NCBI GenBank assembly: GCA_030180135.1
Contig: CM058230.1
Location: 59,118,580 to 59,182,579, forward strand
Reading direction: 5' to 3'
Source of the DNA: Orychophragmus violaceus
Taxonomy: Eukaryota > Streptophyta > Magnoliopsida > Brassicales > Brassicaceae
Length of the DNA stretch: 64,000 nt
Shown: in pieces, positions 11,356 through 21,463 of the stretch
Position numbering within the stretch: the first letter of the stretch is position 1
Layout of the letters: each line of letters starts with the position of its first letter
The notes under the pieces: generated by a model
The model's input: only the letters and a program-made list of their open reading frames with translations
What the model was told of the DNA's origin: nothing
The model's database searches: none
Position numbers and translations under genes: made by a program

Positions 11356-11399
11356 AGTTTTATCCCAAGTGGTTTTCTTCATGAAGGTTTTTAATGAGG
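11337..11399 (+). promoter_or_regulatory. Conserved stem-loop motif at the end of Copia-A pol
   Basis: ACTCTTTTTCCCTT leads into CTTCATGAAG, a loop with TCCCAAGTGG, a second CTTCATGAAG, then GGTTTTTAATGAGG. The two arms pair. The same frame with different but still pairing arms occurs in Copia-B, in the Gypsy-1 LTRs and in the Gypsy-2 LTR. It overlaps the pol stop codon. A role in RNA 3' processing, packaging or termination is inference. Confidence 0.7.
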
Positions 11400-11449
11400 T
11401 GGATCTCCATTGTCATTCCAAGCTTGATTCAACTCTTGAATTCAAGCTT

Positions 11450-11458
11450 GAGGGGGAG
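11450..11458 (+). other. Polypurine tract of Copia-A
   Basis: GAGGGGGAG lies immediately upstream of the 3' LTR, where plus-strand DNA synthesis is primed. The 103 bp from the stop codon to here hold the stem-loop motif and no gene. Confidence 0.88.
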
Positions 11459-11929
11459 TATTGAGAAGAAGATCCAAAGTGTGCAATATGATCAGTGTAT
11501 TGAGTATTGAGATGAACACCTTAAGTGTTCAGATCAATGTGAAGTCCTTTTGATCCGATCAGAAGAAGAAGAGGTAAATAAGTAAAAGGGAGAGAGTTTA
11601 ATCTTATGGTTAAGTGGTAAAAGGATAAGTTACCATTAACCAAGTCAAAGATCTTCTAGAAGCTTGACTCCACGGATGAACAGTACCAGGAGACAAGATT
11701 CAAATTCAAATGGAGATTCCCTTCCCTACTTGCTTCACCCTTTTGTCCAAAGGTGTCTTTAGAATTATTTTGTCATTAGAGTTTGAATTTGAAAGTAGTA
11801 GCCACGAAATTGAGTTATTTTTTGTCTATATATTCATTGTAAAATCAATAAGAAAAATATAGACTTGGGAAAGCTTTTCCCTCATACTCCTCTTGTGCAA
11901 TTCTTCTTCTTTCTTTCTCTCTTGCTAAA

Positions 11930-12771
11930 TGATGTGATCCTACCCAGCACTAAATACATGGAGCTTGAACCTGATGGAACTAAGCTTGTAGCAAAGGATC
12001 AGCTCGGAGTTGAGGAGCAGCTTGAACCAGAGGATGCGCTTAGAGCGGAGAAAGAGTATAGCGAAGATGTTATCTTAACCTCACTGGTTTTGATACATGA
12101 TCATCAAATGGGCATGTGTCTCATTTGTACTCTTTTTCCCTTGTCAAGTTTTGTCCCACTGGGTTTTCTTGACAAGGTTTTTAATGAGGCAAATGATTCA
12201 CATTCAAATCACCCATTTGTTGATCCAGACCATGGCATTGCATCCAGAATTCGACCCAATGCAGGAGATATCAAGTCCAGCCTATTTTATGACCATTACA
12301 AGTCCAAGAAGAGCCCAAAACAAGCTGATAATTTGCAGCCCAAGAGGAGTTACGAAAATGAAGTATGAAGGGTCATTTTTCAGATTCAAACAAGTATTTA
12401 ATTCTGGTCTTTGTGTTATTTCCTAGGTGTGTTAATTGCTGCTCATGCAGCCTTGTTGCATTTTCTATTTAAAACTCTTTGTAGTCATTTCTGAACTTTT
12501 ATCAAACTTCTTTTTATTCTAAAACTTCTGAAAGTGTTTGATCTGAATGGTGTGTAATATCCATTCATCTTTGATTCTTCTTTTGGTGTTTAATCTCCTA
12601 GAAGATCAGAGTTCGAAAGTCTTGAAGTGATTCCGCAGCTTCAGGAAGTTTCTTTCAATCCACTGTTTCTATTCCTTTCAATCTGTCCATCCCATTTGAT
12701 TATCATCCATCCAACAACCAGACTCACAAAGTGCATCAAAGGGCTTGATCTTCTCCATTAAGATCGTATCA
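11930..12771 (+). repeat. Gypsy-1 5' LTR (842 bp)
   Basis: It begins TGATGTGATCC and ends CGTATCA, with the same length and apparently the same sequence as 15763-16604. It holds the stem-loop motif at 12129-12189 and a TATA-like CTATTTAAAA at 12465-12474. An ORF of 167 codons (11865-12368) crosses the LTR start; its LTR part is the copy of the pol tail that is read in frame from the 3' LTR. It is not a separate gene. Confidence 0.95.
12129..12189 (+). promoter_or_regulatory. Conserved stem-loop motif in Gypsy-1 5' LTR
   Basis: ACTCTTTTTCCCTTG, then arm CTTGTCAAG, loop with TCCCACTGGG, arm CTTGACAAG, then GGTTTTTAATGAGG. CCCA and TGGG can extend pairing inside the loop. The arms differ from those in the copia elements but remain complementary. 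Confidence 0.7.
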
Positions 12772-13141
12772 TGTGGTATCAGAGCCACTTTGTGAAAGGT
12801 TGTGTTGTTTCAAGCCCCAAAACTTCTTTGCAAATTCGTAACTTTTTCTGATTGATTTGTCTCTTGGTATTCCGATTAATTAGAAGCGATTTGAGAGATA
12901 AATATTTATAGGAACTTGAAGTTTAGAGTCTGATCTATCCAGTTTAGGCTTTGGAATCATTAGAATCAGAGTAGAAACGCGATTTCTAGGAAGATCAAAA
13001 TTCGCAACTTTTCAGAATTTTTCTGCAACTTTTGTCTTTTGGCATTCTGTTAATTTCGTGATTGTTACTGATCAAAACCTGTTAGAAACTTGTGTCAAAG
13101 AACTCCTTACTTGTTCTGTGATTTGTTTGTGGACAGGAAAC
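12772..13141 (+). other. Gypsy-1 leader with primer-binding site (12774-12787)
   Basis: TGGTATCAGAGCCA follows the LTR after a 2-base spacer and matches initiator tRNA-Met. The rest of the roughly 370-bp leader is AT-rich and shows no gene. An in-frame ATG at 13058 lies inside it and would add 28 residues to the ORF; the ATG at 13142 looks more likely as the start. Confidence 0.85.
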
Positions 13142-16100
13142 ATGGTGGGTACAAACAATGGTGGTGAAGAATCCTCAAACTCCATCAACCAACAACTCCT
13201 TTCCTCCTTTAAAGCCATGATAGAAGAAAGTTTAGGAACCAAGTTCTACACAAGATGTCATGTCCAAGGCAAGGTGTGCAGCCTCATGATTGATAAAAGG
13301 AGTTGCAATAATGTGGCCAGTGAATACATGGTTAAAAAGCTTGGATTAAAAGTGAAGCAACATCCATGGCTTGATGATGATTACAAATTAAGAGTGACCC
13401 GCCAAGTGATGATTTCCATAACCATTGGAAAGTATGAGGACGAGGTTCTGTGTGATGTCCTACCAATGGAATCATGTCACATCATTCTTGGGAAACCATG
13501 GCAGAACAAACGTCAAGCAATCCAAGATGTTCTCAAAAACCGATATTCGTTCAAGTACAAAGGAGGAAAGATTAGTCTGATCTCAATGACACCAGATGAA
13601 ATTCAACAAGATCAGCTAATTCTAAAACAAAGAATAAGACAGGTTGTAAGTGAATCTCTTAACCCTCCTCACCAGAAAGAAAAGGTTCTTGTGATTGATT
13701 TTAAAGAAACTCCAACGAGTTTAACTAACATTGCACCGGAACTGCCATCTCCGAGTGAGAGTTCTTCTCTTTTGCAGGACCCTAAGGAGACAGTAGATGA
13801 CCCAAAGGAGTTACCACCCATCCGTGAAGAGGAACCACAAGGAGAATCACTAGCAGAAACACAAGGGAGTTTGTCTTTGGTTAGTGACTTGGAACAGCCA
13901 ACCCAGCTTGTTCCAGAACCAGTCCTTATGCCATTTCCTTTTGACTACCCAAGAAAGCACTGTAAGGAAATTGATTTGGTTAGGACTGAACCTAATTTGT
14001 TTATTTTGATTTCTGCTCAAGATGAAAGACACTTTGGTTTACAAAATGTGAAAGAGTTTCGTGTTTCAAAACCTGTTTTTGACAAAATGATTCCAAGTTT
14101 TGAAACATTCACACCTGAAAAATTCTTTAAGCCAAAAGATTTTATGTTTGATAAGTTTCATGAATTTAACTCTTCTTTGAGAGTTTCTTTGTTTAGCAAT
14201 GCATTTGAGCTGTTTAGAACTAAAACCGAATATGCATTGGTTAAAACTTTTCCTGAATTGAATCATTTGCTTGAAAACTTGTTGAGTGAATCAAATCTGT
14301 TCAATGATTTTTGCAATTCAACTCTGAAATATAAAGTTTTTGAATTCTCTACTTCAAGTATAATGCATTTGTTCTGCCCCATGAGTGTTCAAAAAGGAAC
14401 AGGAGCCATGGAGAAGCAGAAGTATTTGGGAAAACTGACAATCAAAGAGAAACCACCAGATGCATTACTTATGCTCATACACAATTCCCAGCAAGGTAAG
14501 GAAATTATTGTGGCTGATACAATAATTCCAAGGTATGCATCTCTTCTTATCCCTAATGCTGGACTGTTGGAACTTGAACACATTAGAATGCTTTACAATT
14601 CAAATGATAACTTGAAGAATGTGTTCCCATTTTGTGAAAAGTTTGAGCACAAAAAGTTCTTTAGGCATGGAGGTTTTATATTTGATAGAAATAAATTGTG
14701 CAAGCCTAGTTGTTCTTTGCTGAATTCTGTTTTGAAGAGTATTGATAAACTCACTAGAGCTTCAAATTTTGATGAACTGTTCTTTGGAGAGATTGTTTAC
14801 TATGATAGCATTCTGAGTTTTAACTTAGATGATCCTGTTAAACATGTGAATTTTGTTTTAGAAGATCTAAGTTTGAAAATGCTTACTAGTAGACATGATT
14901 ATAGCTTTTGCACCCATGATCTTTTGTCTCGAGATTTTGCTGTGAGTATACAGGATGGAGAGCAGAGTTTTCATGACCCAAAAACGTGGCTCTACCATGT
15001 GTGGCTTAAGAAGATGGCTGTGCAAGTTTTCCTTGAGCCAATGGAGCATGAAAACGTCAAGGATTCTTCCATGATCCAAGAAGAACCCCCAGATCCAACA
15101 CCAATAGCTTTGATGAGAACAAGTGACAAACAAATCCAGAGCCTTATTCAGATAAGTACTTCTTTGACTCTGTTTGTTTCTCATGCTATAGGAACTATGA
15201 TTATGAGTTTATTACATCCAGGAAACATTGAGAAATATTTAAGTTTGTTCAAAGAATATTTGGGATCAAATTCTTGTCTTAGAAAAGAGGAACATGAAAA
15301 GGATTATGTTATAATTCAAGCTGGGACATGTTCATATGTTTATTATTCCATGACTGTAATAATGCACTTTCTCTTTGCCAAAGGTGTTGATCAGATTGCA
15401 GGTATGAAAAAGGAGTCACCGGAGTTAGAAGATCCCTCGAAAATTGTCTTTGTGCGAACTGGAATTGGAGTTATTTTGATGCAGGATAAGAAGACCATTG
15501 CTTATTTTAGGATGATCTTTGAGGTTGGAGAAAAAGTATTGATACAATTGAGAAAGAAACGATTCCCAGCTGAAAGAGAGTCCAAACTGATGCCAAAGAT
15601 CGATGGTCCATTCAACATAACAAGACGAATCAACAACAAAGCTTATGAACTTGAGCTGCAAGGTAAGTATAATGTGAGTTCCATTTTCAAAGTTTCTAAC
15701 TTAGTTCATTTCATTGCAGATGAATTGGATTTGAGGTCAAATCCCTTTCAAGAGGGAGGGGATGATGTGATCCTACCCAGCACTAAATACATGGAGCTTG
15801 AACCTGATGGAACTAAGCTTGTAGCAAAGGATCAGCTCGGAGTTGAGGAGCAGCTTGAACCAGAGGATGCGCTTAGAGCGGAGAAAGAGTATAGCGAAGA
15901 TGTTATCTTAACCTCACTGGTTTTGATACATGATCATCAAATGGGCATGTGTCTCATTTGTACTCTTTTTCCCTTGTCAAGTTTTGTCCCACTGGGTTTT
16001 CTTGACAAGGTTTTTAATGAGGCAAATGATTCACATTCAAATCACCCATTTGTTGATCCAGACCATGGCATTGCATCCAGAATTCGACCCAATGCAGGAG

Positions 16101-16201
16101 ATATCAAGTCCAGCCTATTTTATGACCATTACAAGTCCAAGAAGAGCCCAAAACAAGCTGATAATTTGCAGCCCAAGAGGAGTTACGAAAATGAAGTATG
16201 A
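13142..16201 (+). CDS. Gypsy-1 chimeric ORF: protease-like, unknown central block, RNase H relic, integrase C-terminus (1019 aa)
   Basis: Residues about 33-150 resemble a gypsy retropepsin (VCSLMID near the active site, later HIILGKPWQ), but the catalytic D-[ST]-G reads D51-K-R-S, so it is probably inactive. An acidic, Ser/Pro/Glu-rich stretch follows at about 190-260. About 270-760 match nothing I know; two segments there, near 325 (KFFKPKDFMFD) and 504 (KFFRHGGFIFD), resemble each other and hint at a repeated unit. GIGVILMQ at 774 looks like the start of a gypsy RNase H domain, cut after about 16 residues. From 793, FEVGEKVLI to NPFQEGGDD is an integrase C-terminal region. The frame crosses into the 3' LTR at about 874 and stops at 16199. 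Gag, RT and the integrase core are absent. The ORF is unbroken. An alternative ATG at 13058 gives 1047 aa. Confidence 0.75.
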   Translation: MVGTNNGGEESSNSINQQLLSSFKAMIEESLGTKFYTRCHVQGKVCSLMIDKRSCNNVASEYMVKKLGLKVKQHPWLDDDYKLRVTRQVMISITIGKYEDEVLCDVLPMESCHIILGKPWQNKRQAIQDVLKNRYSFKYKGGKISLISMTPDEIQQDQLILKQRIRQVVSESLNPPHQKEKVLVIDFKETPTSLTNIAPELPSPSESSSLLQDPKETVDDPKELPPIREEEPQGESLAETQGSLSLVSDLEQPTQLVPEPVLMPFPFDYPRKHCKEIDLVRTEPNLFILISAQDERHFGLQNVKEFRVSKPVFDKMIPSFETFTPEKFFKPKDFMFDKFHEFNSSLRVSLFSNAFELFRTKTEYALVKTFPELNHLLENLLSESNLFNDFCNSTLKYKVFEFSTSSIMHLFCPMSVQKGTGAMEKQKYLGKLTIKEKPPDALLMLIHNSQQGKEIIVADTIIPRYASLLIPNAGLLELEHIRMLYNSNDNLKNVFPFCEKFEHKKFFRHGGFIFDRNKLCKPSCSLLNSVLKSIDKLTRASNFDELFFGEIVYYDSILSFNLDDPVKHVNFVLEDLSLKMLTSRHDYSFCTHDLLSRDFAVSIQDGEQSFHDPKTWLYHVWLKKMAVQVFLEPMEHENVKDSSMIQEEPPDPTPIALMRTSDKQIQSLIQISTSLTLFVSHAIGTMIMSLLHPGNIEKYLSLFKEYLGSNSCLRKEEHEKDYVIIQAGTCSYVYYSMTVIMHFLFAKGVDQIAGMKKESPELEDPSKIVFVRTGIGVILMQDKKTIAYFRMIFEVGEKVLIQLRKKRFPAERESKLMPKIDGPFNITRRINNKAYELELQGKYNVSSIFKVSNLVHFIADELDLRSNPFQEGGDDVILPSTKYMELEPDGTKLVAKDQLGVEEQLEPEDALRAEKEYSEDVILTSLVLIHDHQMGMCLICTLFPLSSFVPLGFLDKVFNEANDSHSNHPFVDPDHGIASRIRPNAGDIKSSLFYDHYKSKKSPKQADNLQPKRSYENEV
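15751..15762 (+). other. Polypurine tract of Gypsy-1
   Basis: AGAGGGAGGGGA sits directly before the 3' LTR start TGATGTG. It is also coding, specifying the Glu-Gly-Gly end of the integrase tail. Confidence 0.88.
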
Positions 16202-16604
16202 AGGGTCATTTTTCAGATTCAAACAAGTATTTAATTCTGGTCTTTGTGTTATTTCCTAGGTGTGTTAATTGCTGCTCATGCAGCCTTGTTGCATTTTCTA
16301 TTTAAAACTCTTTGTAGTCATTTCTGAACTTTTATCAAACTTCTTTTTATTCTAAAACTTCTGAAAGTGTTTGATCTGAATGGTGTGTAATATCCATTCA
16401 TCTTTGATTCTTCTTTTGGTGTTTAATCTCCTAGAAGATCAGAGTTCGAAAGTCTTGAAGTGATTCCGCAGCTTCAGGAAGTTTCTTTCAATCCACTGTT
16501 TCTATTCCTTTCAATCTGTCCATCCCATTTGATTATCATCCATCCAACAACCAGACTCACAAAGTGCATCAAAGGGCTTGATCTTCTCCATTAAGATCGT
16601 ATCA
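15763..16604 (+). repeat. Gypsy-1 3' LTR (842 bp)
   Basis: No difference from 11930-12771 is visible by eye. Its first 439 bases are read in frame as the end of the Gypsy-1 ORF. The stem-loop motif recurs at 15962-16022. CTAAA at 16605-16609 follows as the right target duplication. Confidence 0.95.
15962..16022 (+). promoter_or_regulatory. Conserved stem-loop motif in Gypsy-1 3' LTR
   Basis: Identical to the copy at 12129-12189. Here it also lies inside the pol-tail reading frame. Confidence 0.7.
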
Positions 16605-16695
16605 CTAAATCTCTCATATAACTCTCTAATTCTAATATTCTTACATTCTTCACCATTCTACCTTATTCTCTCACTCTAAATCTCATATTCTAACA

Positions 16696-19600
16696 GAAAC
16701 TAGGTAAGGTAATAAAACTATAAGTAAGTTTTTGTATGCTCCTAAAGGTATAATGAGAAGCATATTATACAAGTTTATGTTCCTTTGAACACCCATAGGT
16801 AACCCTACTAAAAGACAAGAAAGAAACTTTGATCTTTTAAAAGGTCCTATGAGAATCTTAAACAAAACCTTTTTACCAAAACTTCTTGAAACATATGTGT
16901 CATGGATTGGAGAAACTAGGTAAGGTAATAAAACTATAAGTAAGTTTTTGTATGCTCCTAAAGGAAAATGAGAAGCATATTATACAAGTTTATATTCCTT
17001 TGAACACCCCTAGGTAATCCTACTAAAAGACAAGAAAGAAACTTTAATCTTTTAAAAGGTCCTATGAGAATCTTAAACAAAACCTTTTTACCAAAACTTC
17101 TTGAAACATATGTGTCATGGATTGGAGAAACTAGGTAAGGTAATAAAGCTATAAGTAAGTTTTTGTATGCTCCTAAAGGTATAATGAGAAGCATATTATA
17201 CAAGTTTATGTTCCTTTGAACACCCCTAGGTAACCCTACTAAAAGACAAGAAAGAAACTTTGATCTTTTAAAAGGTCATATGAGAATCTTAAACAAAACC
17301 TTTTTACCAAAACTTCTTGAAACATATGTGTCATGGATTGGAGAAACTAGGTAAGGTAATAAAACTATAAGTAAGTTTTTGTATGCTCCTAAAGGTATAA
17401 TGAGAAGCATATTATACAAGTTTATATTCCTTTGAACACCCCTAGGTAACCCTACTAAAAGACAAGAAAGAAACTTTGATCTTTTAAACGGTCCTATGAG
17501 AATCTTAAACAAAACCTTTTTACCAAAACTTCTTGAAACATATGTGTCATGGATTGGAGAAACTAGGTAAGGTAATAAAACTATAAGTAAGTTTTTGTAT
17601 GCTCCTAAAGGTATAATGAGAAGCATATTATACAAGTTTATATTCCTTTGAACACCCCTAGGTAATCCTACTAAAAGACAAGAAAGAAACTTTGATCTTC
17701 TAAAAGGTCCTATGAGAATCTTAAACAAAACCTTTTTACCAAAACTTCTTGAAACATATGTGTCATGGATTGGAGAAACTAGGTAAGGTAATAAAACTAT
17801 AAGTAAGTTTTTGTATGCTCCTAAAGGTATAATGAGAAGCATATTATACAAGTTTATATTCCTTTGAACACCCCTAGGTAACCCTACTAAAAGACAAGAA
17901 AGAAACTTTGATCTTTTAAACGGTCCTATGAGAATCTTAAACAAAACCTTTTTACCAAAACTTCTTGAAACATATGTGTCATGGATTGGAGAAACTAGGT
18001 AAGGTAGTAAAACTATAAGTAAGTTTTTGTATGCTCCTAAAGGTATAATGAGAAGCATATTATACAAGTTTATGTTCCTTTGAACACCCCTAGGTAACCC
18101 TACTAAAAGACAAGAAAGAAACTTTGATCTTTTAAACGGTCCTATGAGAATCTTAAACAAAACCTTTTTACCAAAACTTCTTGAAACATATGTGTCATGG
18201 ATTGGAGAAACTAGGTAAGGTAGTAAAACTATAAGTAAGTTTTTGTATGCTCCTAAAGGTATAATGAGAAGCATATTATACAAGTTTATGTTCCTTTGAA
18301 CACCCCTAGGTAACCCTACTAAAAGACAAGAAAGAAACTTTGATCTTTTAAAAGGTCCTATGAGAATCTTAAACAAAACCTTTTTACCAAAACTTCTTGA
18401 AACATATGTGTCATGGATTGGAGAAACTAGGTAAGGTAATAAAACTATAAGTAAGTTTTTGTATGCTCCTAAAGGTATAATGAGAAGCATATTATACAAG
18501 TTTATATTCCTTTGAACACCCCTAGGTAACCCTACTAAAAGACAAGAAAGAAACTTTGATCTTTTAAACGGTCCTATGAGAATCTTAAACAAAACCTTTT
18601 TACCAAAACTTCTTGAAACATATGTGTCATGGATTGGAGAAACTAGGTAAGGTAATAAAACTATAAGTAAGTTTTTGTATGCTCCTAAAGGTATAATGAG
18701 AAGCATATTATACAAGTTTATATTCCTTTGAACACCCCTAGGTAATCCTACTAAAAGACAAGAAAGAAACTTTGATCTTCTAAAAGGTCCTATGAGAATC
18801 TTAAACAAAACCTTTTTACCAAAACTTCTTGAAACATATGTGTCATGGATTGGAGAAACTAGGTAAGGTAATAAAACTATAAGTAAGTTTTTGTATGCTC
18901 CTAAAGGTATAATGAGAAGCATATTATACAAGTTTATATTCCTTTGAACACCCCTAGGTAACCCTACTAAAAGACAAGAAAGAAACTTTGATCTTTTAAA
19001 CGGTCCTATGAGAATCTTAAACAAAACCTTTTTACCAAAACTTCTTGAAACATATGTGTCATGGATTGGAGAAACTAGGTAAGGTAGTAAAACTATAAGT
19101 AAGTTTTTGTATGCTCCTAAAGGTATAATGAGAAGCATATTATACAAGTTTATGTTCCTTTGAACACCCCTAGGTAACCCTACTAAAAGACAAGAAAGAA
19201 ACTTTGATCTTTTAAACGGTCCTATGAGAATCTTAAACAAAACCTTTTTACCAAAACTTCTTGAAACATATGTGTCATGGATTGGAGAAACTAGGTAAGG
19301 TAGTAAAACTATAAGTAAGTTTTTGTATGCTCCTAAAGGTATAATGAGAAGCATATTATACAAGTTTATGTTCCTTTGAACACCCCTAGGTAACCCTACT
19401 AAAAGACAAGAAAGAAACTTTGATCTTTTAAAAGGTCCTATGAGAATCTTAAACAAAACCTTTTTACCAAAACTTCTTGAAACATATGTGTCATGGATTG
19501 GAGAAACTAGGTAAGGTAATAAAACTATAAGTAAGTTTTTGTATGCTCCTAAAGGTATAATGAGAAGCATATTATACAAGTTTATATTCCTTTGAACACC

Positions 19601-21462
19601 CCTAGGTAACCCTACTAAAAGACAAGAAAGAAACTTTGATCTTTTAAACGGTCCTATGAGAATCTTAAACAAAACCTTTTTACCAAAACCTCTTGAAACA
19701 TATGTGTCATGGATTGGAGAAACTAGGTAAGGTAATAAAACTATAAGTAAGTTTTTGTATGCTCCTAAAGGTATAATGAGAAGCATATTATACAAGTTTA
19801 TATTCCTTTGAACACCCCTAGGTAATCCTACTAAAAGACAAGAAAGAAACTTTGATCATCTAAAAGGTCCTATGAGAATCTTAAACAAAACCTTTTTACC
19901 AAAACTTCTTGAAACATATGTGTCATGGATTGGAGAAACTAGGTAAGGTAATAAAACTATAAGTAAGTTTTTGTATGCTCCTAAAGGTATAATGAGAAGC
20001 ATATTATACAAGTTTATATTCCTTTGAACACCCCTAGGTAACCCTACTAAAAGACAAGAAAGAAACTTTGATCTTTTAAACGGTCCTATGAGAATCTTAA
20101 ACAAAACCTTTTTACCAAAACTTCTTGAAACATATGTGTCATGGATTGGAGAAACTAGGTAAGGTAGTAAAACTATAAGTAAGTTTTTGTATGCTCCTAA
20201 AGGTATAATGAGAAGCATATTATACAAGTTTATGTTCCTTTGAACACCCCTAGGTAACCCTACTAAAAGACAAGAAAGAAACTTTGATCTTTTAAAAGGT
20301 CCTATGAGAATCTTAAACAAAACCTTTTTACCAAAACTTCTTGAAACATATGTGTCATGGATTGGAGAAACTAGGTAAGGTAATAAAACTATAAGTAAGT
20401 TTTTGTATGCTCCTAAAGGTATAATGAGAAGCATATTATACCAGTTTATATTCCTTTGAACACCCCTAGGTAACCCTACTAAAAGACAAGAAAGAAAATT
20501 TGATCTTTTAAACGGTCCTATGAGAATCTTAAACAAAACCTTTTTACCAAAACTTCTTGAAACATATGTGTCATGGATTGGAGAAACTAGGTAAGGTAAT
20601 AAAGCTATAAGTAAGTTTTTGTATGCTCCTAAAGGTATAATGAGAAGCATATTATACAAGTTTATGTTCCTTTGAACACCCATAGGTAACCCTACTAAAA
20701 GACAAGAAAGAAACTTTGATCTTGTAAAAGGTCCTATGAGAATCTTAAACAAAACCTTTTTACCAAAACTTCTTGAAACATATGTGTCATGGATTGGAGA
20801 AACTAGGTAAGGTAATAAAACTATAAGTAAGTTTTTGTATGCTCCTAAAGGAAAATGAGAAGCATATTATACAAGTTTATATTCCTTTGAACACCCCTAG
20901 GTAATCCTACTAAAAGACAAGAAAGAAACTTTGATCTTTTAAAAGGTCCTATGAGAATCTTATACAAAACCTTTTTACCAAAACTTCTTGAAACATATGT
21001 GTCATGGATTGGAGAAACTAGGTAAGGTAATAATGCTATAAGTAAGTTTTTGTATGCTCCTAAAGGTATAATGAGAAGCATATTATACAAGTTTATGTTC
21101 CTTTGAACACCCCTAGGTAACCCAACTAAAAGACAAGAAAGAAACTTTGATCTTTTAAAAGGTCATATGAGAATCTTAAACAAAACCTTTTTACCAAAAC
21201 TTCTTGAAACATATGTGTCATGGATTGGAGAAACTAGGTAAGGTAATAAAACTATAAGTAAGTTTTTGTATGCTCCTAAAGGTATAATGAGAAGCGTATT
21301 ATACAAGTTTATGTTCCTTTGAACACCCCTAGGTAATCCTACTAAAAGACAAGAAAGAAACTTAGATCTTCTAAAAGGTCCTATGAGAATCTTAAACAAA
21401 ACCTTTTTACCAAAACTTATTGAAACATATGTGTCATGGATTGGAGAAACTAGGTAAGGTAA
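16696..21462. repeat. Satellite array 2, 216-bp monomers (about 22 copies)
   Basis: It continues array 1 in phase after Copia-A: GAAACTAGG at 16696 resumes the monomer broken at 6148. Its left end carries the GGAAAATG 215-bp variant at about 16964 and matches 34.19 kb onward. The middle, about 17.7-19.9 kb, is the regular five-monomer pattern. Near the right end come variants TAATAATGC (about 21030) and TAACCCAACT (about 21120), also found at 49.5, 52.6 and 54.5 kb. It ends at GGTAA where Gypsy-2 begins. Confidence 0.97.
17698..19857. repeat. Two tandem five-monomer higher-order repeat units (2 x 1080 bp)
   Basis: The TTCTAAAAGG monomer type recurs at about 17698, 18778 and, as ATCTAAAAGG, 19858. 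Between them the other four types come in the same order as at 1740-2819. Confidence 0.78.
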
Positions 21463-21463
21463 T

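Larger units (their letters stand above)
11930..16604 (+). mobile_element. Gypsy-1: non-autonomous Ty3/gypsy element nested in the Copia-A 3' LTR
   Basis: A 4675-bp element with two 842-bp LTRs (TGATG...ATCA), in which I see no differences by eye, and a perfect 5-bp target duplication CTAAA. The internal region of 2991 bp has an initiator-Met primer-binding site and a polypurine tract. Its one long ORF lacks Gag, RT and the integrase catalytic core, so it must have been mobilised by proteins from an autonomous relative. The integrase C-terminus and the extension of pol into the LTR point to a chromovirus-like gypsy; lineage assignment is tentative. It is younger than Copia-A because it interrupts that element. 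Confidence 0.93.
6149..16695 (+). mobile_element. Copia-A: Ty1/copia LTR retrotransposon with a nested gypsy in its 3' LTR
   Basis: The element has a 557-bp 5' LTR, an initiator-Met primer-binding site, one Gag-Pol ORF in the order Gag-PR-IN-RT-RNaseH, a polypurine tract and a 3' LTR. Without the nested Gypsy-1 insertion (4675 bp plus its 5-bp duplication) it is 5867 bp. The two LTRs differ by one base by eye: T at about 6409 in the 5' copy against C in the 3' copy. That points to a young insertion. GAAAC duplications flank it. The coding region is about 95% identical by eye to Copia-B at 56257, while the LTRs differ in length (557 against 515 bp) and more in sequence, so the two are subfamilies of one family. 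The ORF is intact, but the broken 3' LTR probably prevents normal retrotransposition of this copy. Confidence 0.95.
11459..16695 (+). repeat. Copia-A 3' LTR, split by Gypsy-1 (11459-11929 and 16610-16695)
   Basis: The left part (471 bp) and right part (86 bp) join to the same 557 bp as the 5' LTR. The break falls in CTTGCTAAATCTCTC, which is uninterrupted in the 5' LTR at about 6611-6625. CTAAA is duplicated at 11925-11929 and 16605-16609. One base differs from the 5' LTR. The 5' LTR therefore provides the empty-site reference for Gypsy-1. Confidence 0.95.

Noticed and set aside
11865..12368. ORF of 167 codons across the Gypsy-1 5' LTR start
   Set aside because: It begins in Copia-A LTR sequence and then reads the LTR copy of the Gypsy-1 pol tail, so it is a chimera of two elements created by insertion.
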